Source: a virus. Taken from it: a stretch of DNA of 23,020 nucleotides. Positions 1 through 5,074 of this stretch are shown here, piece after piece. The stretch's first letter is position 1; every line of letters begins with the position of its first letter. Below the pieces are notes generated by a model. The model was not told where the DNA came from. It was given only the letters and a program-made list of their open reading frames with translations, and did not search any database. Position numbers and translations under genes: made by a program. Location of the stretch: the IMG/VR virus record IMGVR_UViG_3300030109_002358, positions 1 through 23,020 of that record; one strand, 5' to 3'.

Positions 1-93
1 GGAAGGTGTTCAATGTGTGGGCGTACCTTAACTGCTGACAAGTCAATTGAGGACGGCATCGGGCCAGTGTGCAAGAAAAATTGGGGTCTATGA
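1..93 (+). CDS. C-terminal end of a DUF6011-like zinc-binding protein (5' truncated)
   Basis: The reading frame is open from the first base and stops with TGA at 91-93, giving 30 visible residues; the start lies outside the window. The tail has a CxxC pair (residues 3 and 6), then GRTLT, a short charged stretch, GIGPVC and a terminal KKNWGL. The order CxxCGRxLT...S...GIGPVC is the signature I associate with DUF6011, a short zinc-binding module found in many phage and actinobacterial proteins, sometimes fused to other domains. Its function is unknown. What precedes this tail cannot be seen. The next gene starts 39 bases downstream with its own ribosome binding site. Confidence 0.6.
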   Translation, partial: GRCSMCGRTLTADKSIEDGIGPVCKKNWGL

Positions 94-132
94 TCCCTAA
101 CACTAAATCAAACAAGAAGGGAGAATAATAAA

Positions 133-312
133 ATGTTCTACGAAATACAAAAAGTTGACGGTCTGAATAAAGCTTATTTTGTCGTTGTAGATAACTTGAA
201 CGATACCTCATCACGTCTTTTCGCATCTTACGCTGATGCGTGGATAGCGACGATGAAAACTGTCGGATCAGCACCAGACGGTGTTGATGTGCCTGCATCT
301 CAAATCGTTTAG
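133..312 (+). CDS. Small hypothetical protein, 59 aa
   Basis: I do not recognise this protein. It starts MFYEIQK with a good Shine-Dalgarno (AAGAAGGGAG) about ten bases before the ATG. It is soluble and of mixed charge: a beta-rich first half (YFVVVDN) is followed by a helix-like stretch with SYADAWIATMK. The pattern resembles many small phage proteins that begin with a YxIxK...Y.V strand, but no function follows from that. Its last codons and TAG stop lie inside the repeated structured element at 295-378, so the end of the gene and the element may have evolved together. Confidence 0.7.
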   Translation: MFYEIQKVDGLNKAYFVVVDNLNDTSSRLFASYADAWIATMKTVGSAPDGVDVPASQIV

Positions 313-378
313 CCACCTGCCACAGTGCCTGCATGTCGGGCACTGTATCGGTCTGACTAGACCGTTAATAATTTTACT
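295..378 (+). promoter_or_regulatory. Structured intergenic element, copy A (two hairpins)
   Basis: The element begins with GCATCTCAAATCGTTTAG, containing the stop codon of the preceding gene, followed by CCACCTGCC. Hairpin 1 pairs ACAGTGCC (322-329) with GGCACTGT (339-346) around the loop TGCATGTCG. Hairpin 2 pairs CGGTCT (349-354) with AGACCG (359-364) around GACT. An AT-rich tail, TTAATAATTTTACT, ends at 378 and the next gene starts at 397. Copy B at 4676-4760 has the same flanks and the same hairpin 2, but a completely different hairpin-1 stem of the same length. This points to a selected RNA structure. It is not a classical terminator because no U-run follows either hairpin. Possible roles are RNase III processing, mRNA stabilisation or protein binding. 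Confidence 0.75.
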
Positions 379-396
379 AAACCATGAGGAAATCCC

Positions 397-705
397 ATGA
401 ACAATACAGCAGAAATTTTTGTAGCAGAAACCGCGAAAGGTTATGAGGTCACCGTACCGAATTCGGTAGCAAGTGGCACCTTTCATTCTATGCATGACGG
501 TGATCAAATGAGTTTTGACACCTACAGAGTCGAACGAATCCTTGTTAGTTTGGGCCTGAAAGAAGACCCATTTTTCAAGCGGTGCCCAGTTACAAATGAG
601 TCAATTGAGCGTGGCGATTATTCCACATACTGCGCCTACTCAAACGAATTAGTCGTGCGCTTTTTCAATCTCGCGAATGCTAAGGCTTTCGCAACACTTC
701 TTTAA
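397..705 (+). CDS. Hypothetical protein, 102 aa
   Basis: The family is not recognised. The ATG at 397 follows ATGAGGAAATCCC, with GAGGA as the ribosome binding site. The sequence looks like a compact alpha/beta protein without membrane segments. A beta-rich N-terminal part is followed by HDGDQMSFDTYRVERIL, then a cysteine-containing middle (KRCPVT) and a helical end (FNLANAKAFATLL). There is no nucleotide-binding or zinc motif. It lies between copy A of the repeated leader element and a gene with a strong AGGAGGT site. The base composition is richer in G+C than the replication genes downstream. Confidence 0.7.
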   Translation: MNNTAEIFVAETAKGYEVTVPNSVASGTFHSMHDGDQMSFDTYRVERILVSLGLKEDPFFKRCPVTNESIERGDYSTYCAYSNELVVRFFNLANAKAFATLL

Positions 706-733
706 TCAAAATAATTTCATATAGGAGGTTAAT

Positions 734-931
734 ATGTCAGGTGCAACAGCAAAAGAATTTACAGAGTGGACAGCGAAAGCTAAGACTCTGTCCGTGGATT
801 CACTACGTTATGTAGTGCGAGATTGTAGAAATGCAGAACAAGCGATGCGGGGACATAACCCTGAGCGTGAGTGCTACTACGCCGATCAGGCTATGACATT
901 CGGAGATGAACTCCGTAGGAGGTTAAAGTAA
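734..931 (+). CDS. Small hypothetical protein, 65 aa
   Basis: This is a short, probably all-helical soluble protein. It begins MSGATAKEF and contains two alpha-helix-like segments: SVDSLRYVVRDCRNAEQAMRG, and the end with YADQAMTFGDELRRRLK. The start is secure, with AGGAGGT eight bases upstream of the ATG. The pattern of an S-x3-L-x3-I/V-xDC segment followed by a YxDQ...Y/F.DEL.RR end is something I remember from many small phage proteins without assigned function. Its TAA overlaps the ATG of the next gene (TAATG), which suggests translational coupling. Confidence 0.75.
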   Translation: MSGATAKEFTEWTAKAKTLSVDSLRYVVRDCRNAEQAMRGHNPERECYYADQAMTFGDELRRRLK

Positions 932-1413
932 TGAAAAAAATTAATATTCGGGGTTTCGATATCCCAACGCAAGTTGAATTTGACATGGTATCCAAGGGTA
1001 AATATTGGATACAAAATTTCTGGGGGTGCCGGGTGCGCATGGAGAAATCCGAACACGCCATTGGATGGGGTGACCAGTGGTTTGTCGAGGTGTACTACAA
1101 GAGGGAGAGAAAACCGCTATTCGCGAATCAATACCCCCCAAAAGTTGAGAGTTCAGAACCTAATGAACGCGATTGGGTGTCCACGTGCACCTTTCAACCA
1201 ACCCGGCGCGATTGCGTGGACTACCTATTGCGCATCGCGAAGGCTTCGCTGGAGGGTAAGGAGATTACTTTCAGGCATCGAGTGATGATCGATTCAGAAG
1301 GTATGTGGGCCGGTAAAGAATTGCGGCACCCATACTTCAAAACAGTTCTTAAACCTATCACCCGTAGGAGGGTAGCACATGAAAATACATCCTGTAATCA
1401 AGCCGCGCAATAA
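931..1413 (+). CDS. Hypothetical protein, 160 aa
   Basis: I do not recognise this protein. It starts at the ATG of a TAATG junction, with AGGAGG in the end of the previous gene. It is basic and rich in aromatic residues (KYWIQNFWGCRVRM, IGWGDQWFVEVYYKR), with a C-terminal part rich in Arg and His. The last 35 bases overlap the next gene. The end runs past the conserved-looking part, since GRRRVAHENTS is read over the next gene's ribosome binding site. The tail may therefore be an extension acquired by loss of a stop codon. No catalytic motif could be named. Confidence 0.65.
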   Translation: MKKINIRGFDIPTQVEFDMVSKGKYWIQNFWGCRVRMEKSEHAIGWGDQWFVEVYYKRERKPLFANQYPPKVESSEPNERDWVSTCTFQPTRRDCVDYLLRIAKASLEGKEITFRHRVMIDSEGMWAGKELRHPYFKTVLKPITRRRVAHENTSCNQAAQ

Positions 1414-1900
1414 GTCGCGGCACAATCGGTACTGTGGCCCGTGCGCTCTGTCTATTTTGACAGGTCAGGATACAGGCCAGTGCGCTTCAATAATCCGTTT
1501 ATTGTCTGGTGTGCATGCGGTAACAGGCACCAGCGCAGGTCAAATATTTAATGCATTAAATTGGTTTGGTTACCGTGTTGACAAGGCGCACTACCCAACC
1601 TTAATGCAGGAGGGCGAGTGGGATACAGGAGCACGGGCATCTAATGGTGAGCATGCCGAAAGCTCGACAATCGAAGCGCGTAAAAATTGGAAAAAATGCC
1701 CTACACTCGCCTCTTGGCTAAAACAGACCAAAGATATACGCACCACTGGGCGCGTGTTCCTAGTCTGCGCAGGGTGGCACTGGCAGGTCATCTCAGGCAG
1801 ACGTTATGCCTGTGGACTAACACAAGACATCGTGAGTGTACGTAAGGCACCGCATAGACGCGCTCGCGTAACAGGCGTATGGGAAATAATGAAAGTATAA
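1379..1900 (+). CDS. Papain-like/C39-like cysteine peptidase-fold protein, 173 aa
   Basis: The N-terminal motif RYCGPCALSILTG places a candidate nucleophile at Cys19 (with Cys22 next to it) at the start of a helix, as in C39-type and related papain-fold proteins. A hydrophobic strand, VFLVCAGWHWQVISGRRY, offers His134, and CGLTQD follows as a possible third polar residue. Between them are a helix-rich region and a stretch with SAGQIFNALNWFGYRV. I recall a similar layout, (Y/F)CGPxALS...(N/G)HW.V..G, in many marine phage hypothetical proteins. Whether it cuts a peptide, acts as a transglutaminase-like enzyme or is inactive cannot be told. It has no signal peptide, so action in the host cytoplasm is expected. 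The start is fixed by AGGAGGG eight bases upstream, although this overlaps the previous gene by 35 bases. Confidence 0.55.
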   Translation: MKIHPVIKPRNKSRHNRYCGPCALSILTGQDTGQCASIIRLLSGVHAVTGTSAGQIFNALNWFGYRVDKAHYPTLMQEGEWDTGARASNGEHAESSTIEARKNWKKCPTLASWLKQTKDIRTTGRVFLVCAGWHWQVISGRRYACGLTQDIVSVRKAPHRRARVTGVWEIMKV

Positions 1901-1909
1901 GGAGAAATT

Positions 1910-2161
1910 ATGATACAGCCTACATATTTTTCATCAAAGGAATTAGCAGAAAAATGGACGCTCGTTGCTGAGTACAAGCGAGCAGAGTTAATTGCGTATC
2001 GCTCGAATGATTCGGGTCTGCTCAGACTCATAGATATTGAGTCGGGGCATGATATTTTAGAGGGTGGCCCAAGGGGTAATCCATTCACAGCATCAATCGA
2101 AGACGCAAAGGCTAAGGCTTATGAATTGATCTATGGCAATTTGCCTTCCGATCTAGAGTGA
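1910..2161 (+). CDS. Hypothetical protein, 83 aa
   Basis: No family is recognised. AAGGAG sits a few bases before the ATG and the gene begins nine bases after the preceding stop. The protein is acidic overall. An N-terminal YFSSKELAEKW suggests a helix, the middle shows an alternating beta-like pattern (AELIAYRS, LLRLIDIESG), and the end is helical (SIEDAKAKAYELIYG). The size and the strand-strand-helix pattern could suit a small regulator or binding protein, but nothing specific supports that. The TGA stop is part of the hairpin element at 2159-2208. Confidence 0.7.
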   Translation: MIQPTYFSSKELAEKWTLVAEYKRAELIAYRSNDSGLLRLIDIESGHDILEGGPRGNPFTASIEDAKAKAYELIYGNLPSDLE

Positions 2162-2208
2162 CAGCTATATGGCATCCATGTGGTGCCATATGTCAGTCAT
2201 TCCGACTG
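2159..2208 (+). promoter_or_regulatory. Structured intergenic element, copy D (shares the hairpin loop)
   Basis: A long hairpin starts at the stop codon. TGAC (2159-2162) can pair with GTCA (2192-2195), AGCT bulges out, and ATATGGCA (2167-2174) pairs with TGCCATAT (2184-2191) around the loop TCCATGTGG. A smaller hairpin follows, CAGTC (2194-2198) with GACTG (2204-2208), partly competing with the outer pairing. The Shine-Dalgarno AAGGAG comes right after. The flanks differ from copies A-C, but the loop follows the same rule T-S-C-N-N-G-T-S-G as copies A and C. There is no U-run, so it is not a simple terminator. Confidence 0.6.
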
Positions 2209-2225
2209 AATATAAGGAGAATATT

Positions 2226-2483
2226 ATGAATACTTTCTTAGGAGTAACTGAAGAGGCCAAAGTAGCGGCTGTGAATGCGCTACTGAACTTGGTTCAAGAC
2301 GACGATGCGTTCTACCATATGACCGCCAAGAATGAGCTAAAAACTCGATTGAAGATTATTCAATTCGTAGCACCAATGGCGCATGCGGTGAACGGAGAAC
2401 ACGGCCTGTATCTGGCCGAAGAGTACGCACAAGAGCAGTTTGCAAGACGCAAAGAGGAGGGTGAGGCATACGCAAATCGCTAG
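2226..2483 (+). CDS. Hypothetical protein, 85 aa
   Basis: This is a small helical protein that I do not recognise. I chose the ATG at 2226 because AAGGAG stands at the right distance before it. An in-frame ATG at 2169 would start inside the hairpin of copy D, with no ribosome binding site. From 2226 the protein begins MNTFLGVTEEAKVAAVNALL and contains a helix-rich middle (KNELKTRLKIIQFVAPMAHAV). It ends with a charged helix (LAEEYAQEQFARRKEEGEAYANR would span it, residues 63-85). It is soluble, with no motif. Its TAG stop belongs to copy C of the repeated element, just as the stop of the 133-312 gene belongs to copy A. Confidence 0.75.
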   Translation: MNTFLGVTEEAKVAAVNALLNLVQDDDAFYHMTAKNELKTRLKIIQFVAPMAHAVNGEHGLYLAEEYAQEQFARRKEEGEAYANR

Positions 2484-2521
2484 TCACTTGTTACAGCGCA
2501 TCCCCGTGGTGCGTTGTATCG
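2466..2521 (+). promoter_or_regulatory. Structured intergenic element, copy C (single hairpin)
   Basis: The upstream part, GCATACGCAAATCGCTAG, including the stop codon, then TCACTTGTT, matches copies A and B with a few changes. Hairpin 1 pairs ACAGCGCA (2493-2500) with TGCGTTGT (2510-2517), including one G-U pair. The loop is TCCCCGTGG, and ATCG follows as in A and B. The second hairpin and AT-rich tail of A and B are missing; the gene at 2553 begins 31 bases later after AGGAG. The stem differs in sequence from A and B but keeps eight pairs. Confidence 0.65.
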
Positions 2522-2552
2522 TAAATGAGTCATCCATAGGAGAAGTTGGAGC

Positions 2553-2810
2553 ATGAGTAATATAAATATGCAAAACTGGCAGAACAAATCGGAATTGCAA
2601 TTGATGCAAGCTGTGTTTAGTCAAACACATAAGATGGTGCGTGGCTGTGAACCACCGCCTTTGCCTGTAGAAAGCTGGACTGATATTAATTGGTTGTCCA
2701 CTACTGCTGAAAAAATGCTAGATGAATATATAGACATGGCGGAAGACATGGAAAAAGTATTAGATAATATATCTGATGAAGTATTGAAGGAGATGAATAA
2801 TGGCAATTGA
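2553..2810 (+). CDS. Hypothetical protein, 85 aa
   Basis: No family is recognised. The start follows ATAGGAGAAG. The N-terminal half contains KSELQLMQAVFSQTHKMVRG and a proline-rich turn (CEPPPLPVESW). The C-terminal half is a strongly acidic amphipathic helix (DEYIDMAEDMEKVLDNISDE region) that could form a coiled coil. A 7-base inverted repeat, TGTGTTT-AGTC-AAACACA, lies in the coding sequence at 2612-2629. The last 11 bases overlap the next gene, so the two are probably translated together. Confidence 0.7.
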   Translation: MSNINMQNWQNKSELQLMQAVFSQTHKMVRGCEPPPLPVESWTDINWLSTTAEKMLDEYIDMAEDMEKVLDNISDEVLKEMNNGN

Positions 2811-3111
2811 AATAAGAGATGTTGCGTATCATCGCAATGGGATAGGAGGGCTACCATTCTATGTGGTCCTGTTTAACGACACTGATGAAGGGATGTTCAA
2901 TCAGGTTGCGACAATCGATGAAGACGGCACAGACTGCCGTGTCATCAATGCGGGACTGATTGTGACTGCCAGTGAGATTGGTAACCGCCACATGAATAAG
3001 TGGCGAGGTGACCAGTACCTATCCATGATTAAAGAGGCTATGCGGGAGCACAGACCCAGTGACTACGTTCGTATCTTTGAGGGAGAACAGGAGATTTCAG
3101 ATGTGGAGTAA
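2800..3111 (+). CDS. Conserved phage hypothetical protein, 103 aa (YHRNGxGG type)
   Basis: The N-terminus reads as a beta strand followed by AYHRNGIGGLPFYVVLFND. It has NAGLIVTASEIG in the middle and KWRGDQYLSMIKEAM near residue 80. I remember the combination V.YHRNGVGG..F.VV.F ... WRGD.Y...(I/L) as a common small phage protein without known function, so this is a family resemblance rather than a functional assignment. The WRGD-containing C-terminal helix looks amphipathic. Translation likely starts at 2800 after AAGGAG, overlapping the previous gene by 11 bases. Its own end overlaps the next gene by 11 bases. Confidence 0.7.
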   Translation: MAIEIRDVAYHRNGIGGLPFYVVLFNDTDEGMFNQVATIDEDGTDCRVINAGLIVTASEIGNRHMNKWRGDQYLSMIKEAMREHRPSDYVRIFEGEQEISDVE

Positions 3112-3277
3112 ATATATATTACCTATAAACCTTGTGGTTATGGGTACGCCACTTTTCTTTGGGGGAGTGGCATTGGTCCAAGAGGATTGGATCGGGGTGC
3201 CGGTTGCATTAATCGGTTTGGGATTGTATGTGGCTAGCTACACGCTAGTGCTTAGAATAAAAACATTTGACATTTAA
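3101..3277 (+). CDS. Small membrane protein, 58 aa, two transmembrane segments
   Basis: I start the gene at the ATG at 3101 rather than at an in-frame ATG at 3059. CAGGAG lies before 3101, and the longer version adds only a charged stretch inside the previous gene. The protein is MWSKYI followed by two hydrophobic helices (about residues 7-25 and 31-51) separated by QEDWIG, ending in LRIKTFDI. Two helices joined by a tight charged turn would suit a holin-like or membrane-anchored regulatory protein. There is no lysis gene nearby, so no role is proposed. Its TAA lies inside the hairpin at 3267-3301. Confidence 0.65.
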   Translation: MWSKYILPINLVVMGTPLFFGGVALVQEDWIGVPVALIGLGLYVASYTLVLRIKTFDI

Positions 3278-3314
3278 GCAAGTGAGCGTTTAAGATGTCA
3301 ATTCTTTAGTAGAA
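3267..3314 (+). promoter_or_regulatory. Intergenic hairpin at the stop codon (element E)
   Basis: TTGACAT (3267-3273) pairs with ATGTCAA (3295-3301). Inside this, TTAA (3274-3277) can pair with TTAA (3290-3293) with one bulged G, and GC pairs with GC around AAGTGA. The stop codon of the membrane protein gene is within the stem. A short TTCT-TTAGT-AGAA hairpin follows, then AGGAG for the next gene. The sequence is unrelated to copies A-D, but the order of stop codon in hairpin, second hairpin and Shine-Dalgarno is the same. The TTGACA inside the stem lacks a matching -10 box, so I do not call a promoter here. Confidence 0.45.
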
Positions 3315-3336
3315 ATCAACTCTTAGGAGAGTAAAA

Positions 3337-4227
3337 ATGAGTGTTTATGAAAATTTTGCAGGTATGCCATCACTTCCAGTTGAACTTGATTTTGATCCAG
3401 TTCGCGAACCAGCCAAGCGTATTGCGAAGAATGGTAACACGCAGATTATTGCTGGTGTGTTCAATATTATTAATCCTATGACGGACACTGTGATGACCGT
3501 ATCTAAATCTAAGCACAATCCAGTAAACTACGCGATTGCGTGGGAATCATTCCGTGCGGGTATTGAAGCTTCTGGCCTAGATACATCGGATATTGAATGT
3601 AAGTTTAATGTATCCCCAGATGGTAAGTCATACACTTGTGACATCATCTTGAAGCGATTCAACTTTGAGAAAGTTGTCGGTGAACCTGTGTACATGCGTT
3701 TTCGCATTACCGATTCGCATGACATGTCATTCGTCCGGGACTTCCTATGTGGGCTATGGAGGTTGTGGTGCACCAATGGCTGTTCATCTGTCCATGAGCA
3801 ATTGCGATTACGGGAGAAGCACACGCTAATGTCTGACCCCGAAAAAGTTGGATCAGTTGTAGCTGAGTATCCTGCCAGACTTGAGGCAGAAGCAAAATTA
3901 TATCCAATAATGATGAACACCAAAGTATCGCAGGATCAAGCTATCGACTTTATGGAGCGCAACCTTGCTACCTACCGCACTAATGCAGGTAAGCTGAAGC
4001 TTAATAACAAGACTCTAGAAGAATGCAATCGCATTTGGTCAATGTACAACTCAATGGGTAATACAGGCTACCGTCTGTATAATACTTTGACTCACATTGG
4101 CACACATGTGGAAGGTCGTGAGGGTACTAACATAACCCTTAAACAGGCCCGTATGGAACAGAAAATACAGGAAGTTGTTAGCCTTCCTGAGTTCAAGTCA
4201 CTGGTGGGTCTGCCACTAGCGGCTTAA
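3337..4227 (+). CDS. DUF932-family phage/plasmid-like protein, 296 aa
   Basis: The core matches what I know of DUF932 proteins. Strand-rich N-terminal halves lead to the hallmark FLCGLWRLWCTNGCSS (CTNG at residues 145-148), followed by a long helical C-terminal half. That half has repeated helices (ATYRTNAGKLKLN, RIWSMYNSMG) and an NTLTHIGTHVEG segment. DUF932 proteins are widespread on plasmids and phages and are usually predicted to be DNA-associated; their biochemical role is not established. The size is usual for the family. AGGAG lies before the ATG. It is the longest gene of the left region and is bracketed by two structured untranslated stretches, which suggests it may be expressed at a level different from its neighbours. 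Confidence 0.65.
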   Translation: MSVYENFAGMPSLPVELDFDPVREPAKRIAKNGNTQIIAGVFNIINPMTDTVMTVSKSKHNPVNYAIAWESFRAGIEASGLDTSDIECKFNVSPDGKSYTCDIILKRFNFEKVVGEPVYMRFRITDSHDMSFVRDFLCGLWRLWCTNGCSSVHEQLRLREKHTLMSDPEKVGSVVAEYPARLEAEAKLYPIMMNTKVSQDQAIDFMERNLATYRTNAGKLKLNNKTLEECNRIWSMYNSMGNTGYRLYNTLTHIGTHVEGREGTNITLKQARMEQKIQEVVSLPEFKSLVGLPLAA

Positions 4228-4233
4228 TATAAC

Positions 4234-4304
4234 AGTATCTATGGGGTTGTTTAGGTACTCAGGTAGGTAGGTATACCTTAACCCTGTTTACCCCCATAGA
4301 TACT
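4234..4304 (+). promoter_or_regulatory. 71-base stem-loop with 13 perfect pairs and competing inner pairings
   Basis: AGTATCTATGGGG (4234-4246) is perfectly complementary to CCCCATAGATACT (4292-4304). The 45-base inner part contains short AGGTA repeats (CAGGTAGGTAGGTATACC) and can fold further, TTAGGTA with TACCTTAA. GGGGTT (4243-4248) can instead pair with AACCCT (4280-4285), excluding the top of the long stem. It sits seven bases after the DUF932 stop and ends 30 bases before the next ATG, so it is a leader structure of the following gene. No U-run follows, which argues against intrinsic termination. Confidence 0.6.
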
Positions 4305-4334
4305 ATTCAAATTAGCTCTGAGGGAGTATTTAAA

Positions 4335-4646
4335 ATGAAGAGAGTAGACATACTAAAAATGCAGTTGCTAAATAGCAAAGGACGTTTTTTCACTGCTGAG
4401 TGGAAAGGCTTAGGTGCCATTGATGAAAACGGCAATTTGGTTATCGGCGAAATGATTAAGGCCAACTTTAAAGTTGTAGATATTATCGATGTATCATCTG
4501 ATCGCATCTGTGCGGCAGTCTACATACCTCGTACTGGTGACACCCTGTGCCTTAACTTTATGACTAATGCTGAAGGTGACTGCACCTATATAGCCAGCGA
4601 CAAGTCGAAGTTTGAAATGTCTGGCAAACAAGCATTCAAGTTTTAA
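4335..4646 (+). CDS. Hypothetical protein, 103 aa, probably beta-rich
   Basis: The protein is not firmly recognised. It starts MKRVDILKMQLLNSKGRFFTAEW. The segment NSKGRFFTAEWKGLG followed by alternating hydrophobic strands (NLVIGEMIKANFKVVDIID, ICAAVYIPRTG, TLCLNFM) suggests a small beta-barrel. It is loosely like the SH3-barrel phage proteins that carry a G(K/R)xFxVxF motif near the N-terminus; the match is weak. GAGGGAG lies upstream. The gene is preceded by the 13-pair stem-loop and followed by copy B of the repeated element, so it is the most heavily structured transcript segment in the window. Confidence 0.65.
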   Translation: MKRVDILKMQLLNSKGRFFTAEWKGLGAIDENGNLVIGEMIKANFKVVDIIDVSSDRICAAVYIPRTGDTLCLNFMTNAEGDCTYIASDKSKFEMSGKQAFKF

Positions 4647-4657
4647 TTACTGAGGGG

Positions 4658-4678
4658 TGTGTAACGTTTCTTTACGCA
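4658..4678 (+). promoter_or_regulatory. Short hairpin before copy B
   Basis: TGTGTAA (4658-4664) pairs with TTACGCA (4672-4678), including one G-U pair, around CGTTTCT. Its 3' arm abuts and slightly overlaps the beginning of copy B. No U-run follows. It may simply add to the structure of the 130-base gap between the genes at 4335 and 4777. Confidence 0.35.
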
Positions 4679-4760
4679 TCTTAAATCGTTTAGTCACCTG
4701 CCCATGTACATCCTTTGAGGTGTACATGATCGGTCTGACTAGACCGTTAATAATTTTACT
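4676..4760 (+). promoter_or_regulatory. Structured intergenic element, copy B (two hairpins)
   Basis: The element begins GCATCTTAAATCGTTTAG, differing from copy A at one base, although no gene ends here; the upstream gene has stopped 30 bases earlier. CACCTGCC follows. Hairpin 1 pairs CATGTACA (4703-4710) with TGTACATG (4721-4728) around TCCTTTGAGG. The next 32 bases, including the CGGTCT-GACT-AGACCG hairpin and the AT-rich tail, are identical to copy A. The gene at 4777 follows after GAGGATG. Identity outside, total replacement inside a preserved 8-pair stem, is the best evidence for RNA-level selection. Confidence 0.75.
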
Positions 4761-4776
4761 GAGGATGTAACAGAAA

Positions 4777-5022
4777 ATGATTAAACGTATTCATGTAAAT
4801 CAACATCACGTTAAACACAACGCTAAGAATCCAGAAGATCCGAAGCCTGTGTTTACGGTGAAGACATCTAGATCGAATACAAAGGGTGACACTGTCTACG
4901 TTCCGGGTGGAGTCAGCTTTGTGTACAGCCCCGACAAACCATTGTCGTGTGGGGCAAAAGTGTGGGCAGAGACTACAGGATCTGTAGTTGTGTACAACGG
5001 AGAGGAGGTGATCGATCTATAA
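4777..5022 (+). CDS. Conserved phage hypothetical protein, 81 aa (RIHVNQH...SCGAxVW type)
   Basis: The N-terminus KRIHVNQHHVKHNAK and the C-terminal half with VYSPDKPLSCGAKVWAETTG correspond to a short protein I have often seen in marine phage genomes. The pattern is K-R-I-H-V-N-Q, basic stretch, V-T-V-K-T-S, and S-C-G-A-x-V-W. Its function is unknown. The alternation of strands and the single Cys in SCGA suggest a small beta protein, and the basic N-terminus could bind nucleic acid, but that is inference. The start follows GAGGATG and copy B of the leader element. It is the last gene of the G+C-richer left region. Confidence 0.7.
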   Translation: MIKRIHVNQHHVKHNAKNPEDPKPVFTVKTSRSNTKGDTVYVPGGVSFVYSPDKPLSCGAKVWAETTGSVVVYNGEEVIDL

Positions 5023-5034
5023 CACTTGACATGC

Positions 5035-5059
5035 CTTTTAAAATATTTCTTTTAAAATA
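5035..5059 (+). repeat. Tandem CTTTTAAAATA repeat upstream of the integrase gene
   Basis: Two identical 11-base units, 5035-5045 and 5049-5059, are separated by TTT, and each contains the palindrome TTTTAAAA. The second unit runs into the Shine-Dalgarno (AATAGGAG) of the integrase gene. A TTGACA at 5026-5031 stands just before the repeats, but no convincing -10 box lies 16-18 bases downstream. The arrangement could be an operator for control of the integrase or an arm-type binding site. It could also be chance in AT-rich DNA. Confidence 0.4.
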
Positions 5060-5074
5060 GGAGACTGTGAAATA

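Noticed and set aside
465-478. 14-base perfect palindrome TACCGAATTCGGTA
   Set aside because: It lies in the coding frame of the 102-residue gene, is single-copy and has no second site nearby; chance cannot be excluded.
2612-2629. Inverted repeat TGTGTTT-AGTC-AAACACA as a possible operator
   Set aside because: It lies inside a gene, away from promoter-like boxes, with no further copy seen.
4234-4304. The long stem-loop as a tRNA-like or attachment-site structure
   Set aside because: No T-arm or anticodon-like pattern and no CCA end; the host sequence needed to prove an att core is not available.
5026-5031. TTGACA before the integrase gene as a promoter
   Set aside because: No acceptable -10 box stands 16-18 bases downstream; the AT-rich repeats give only poor matches.
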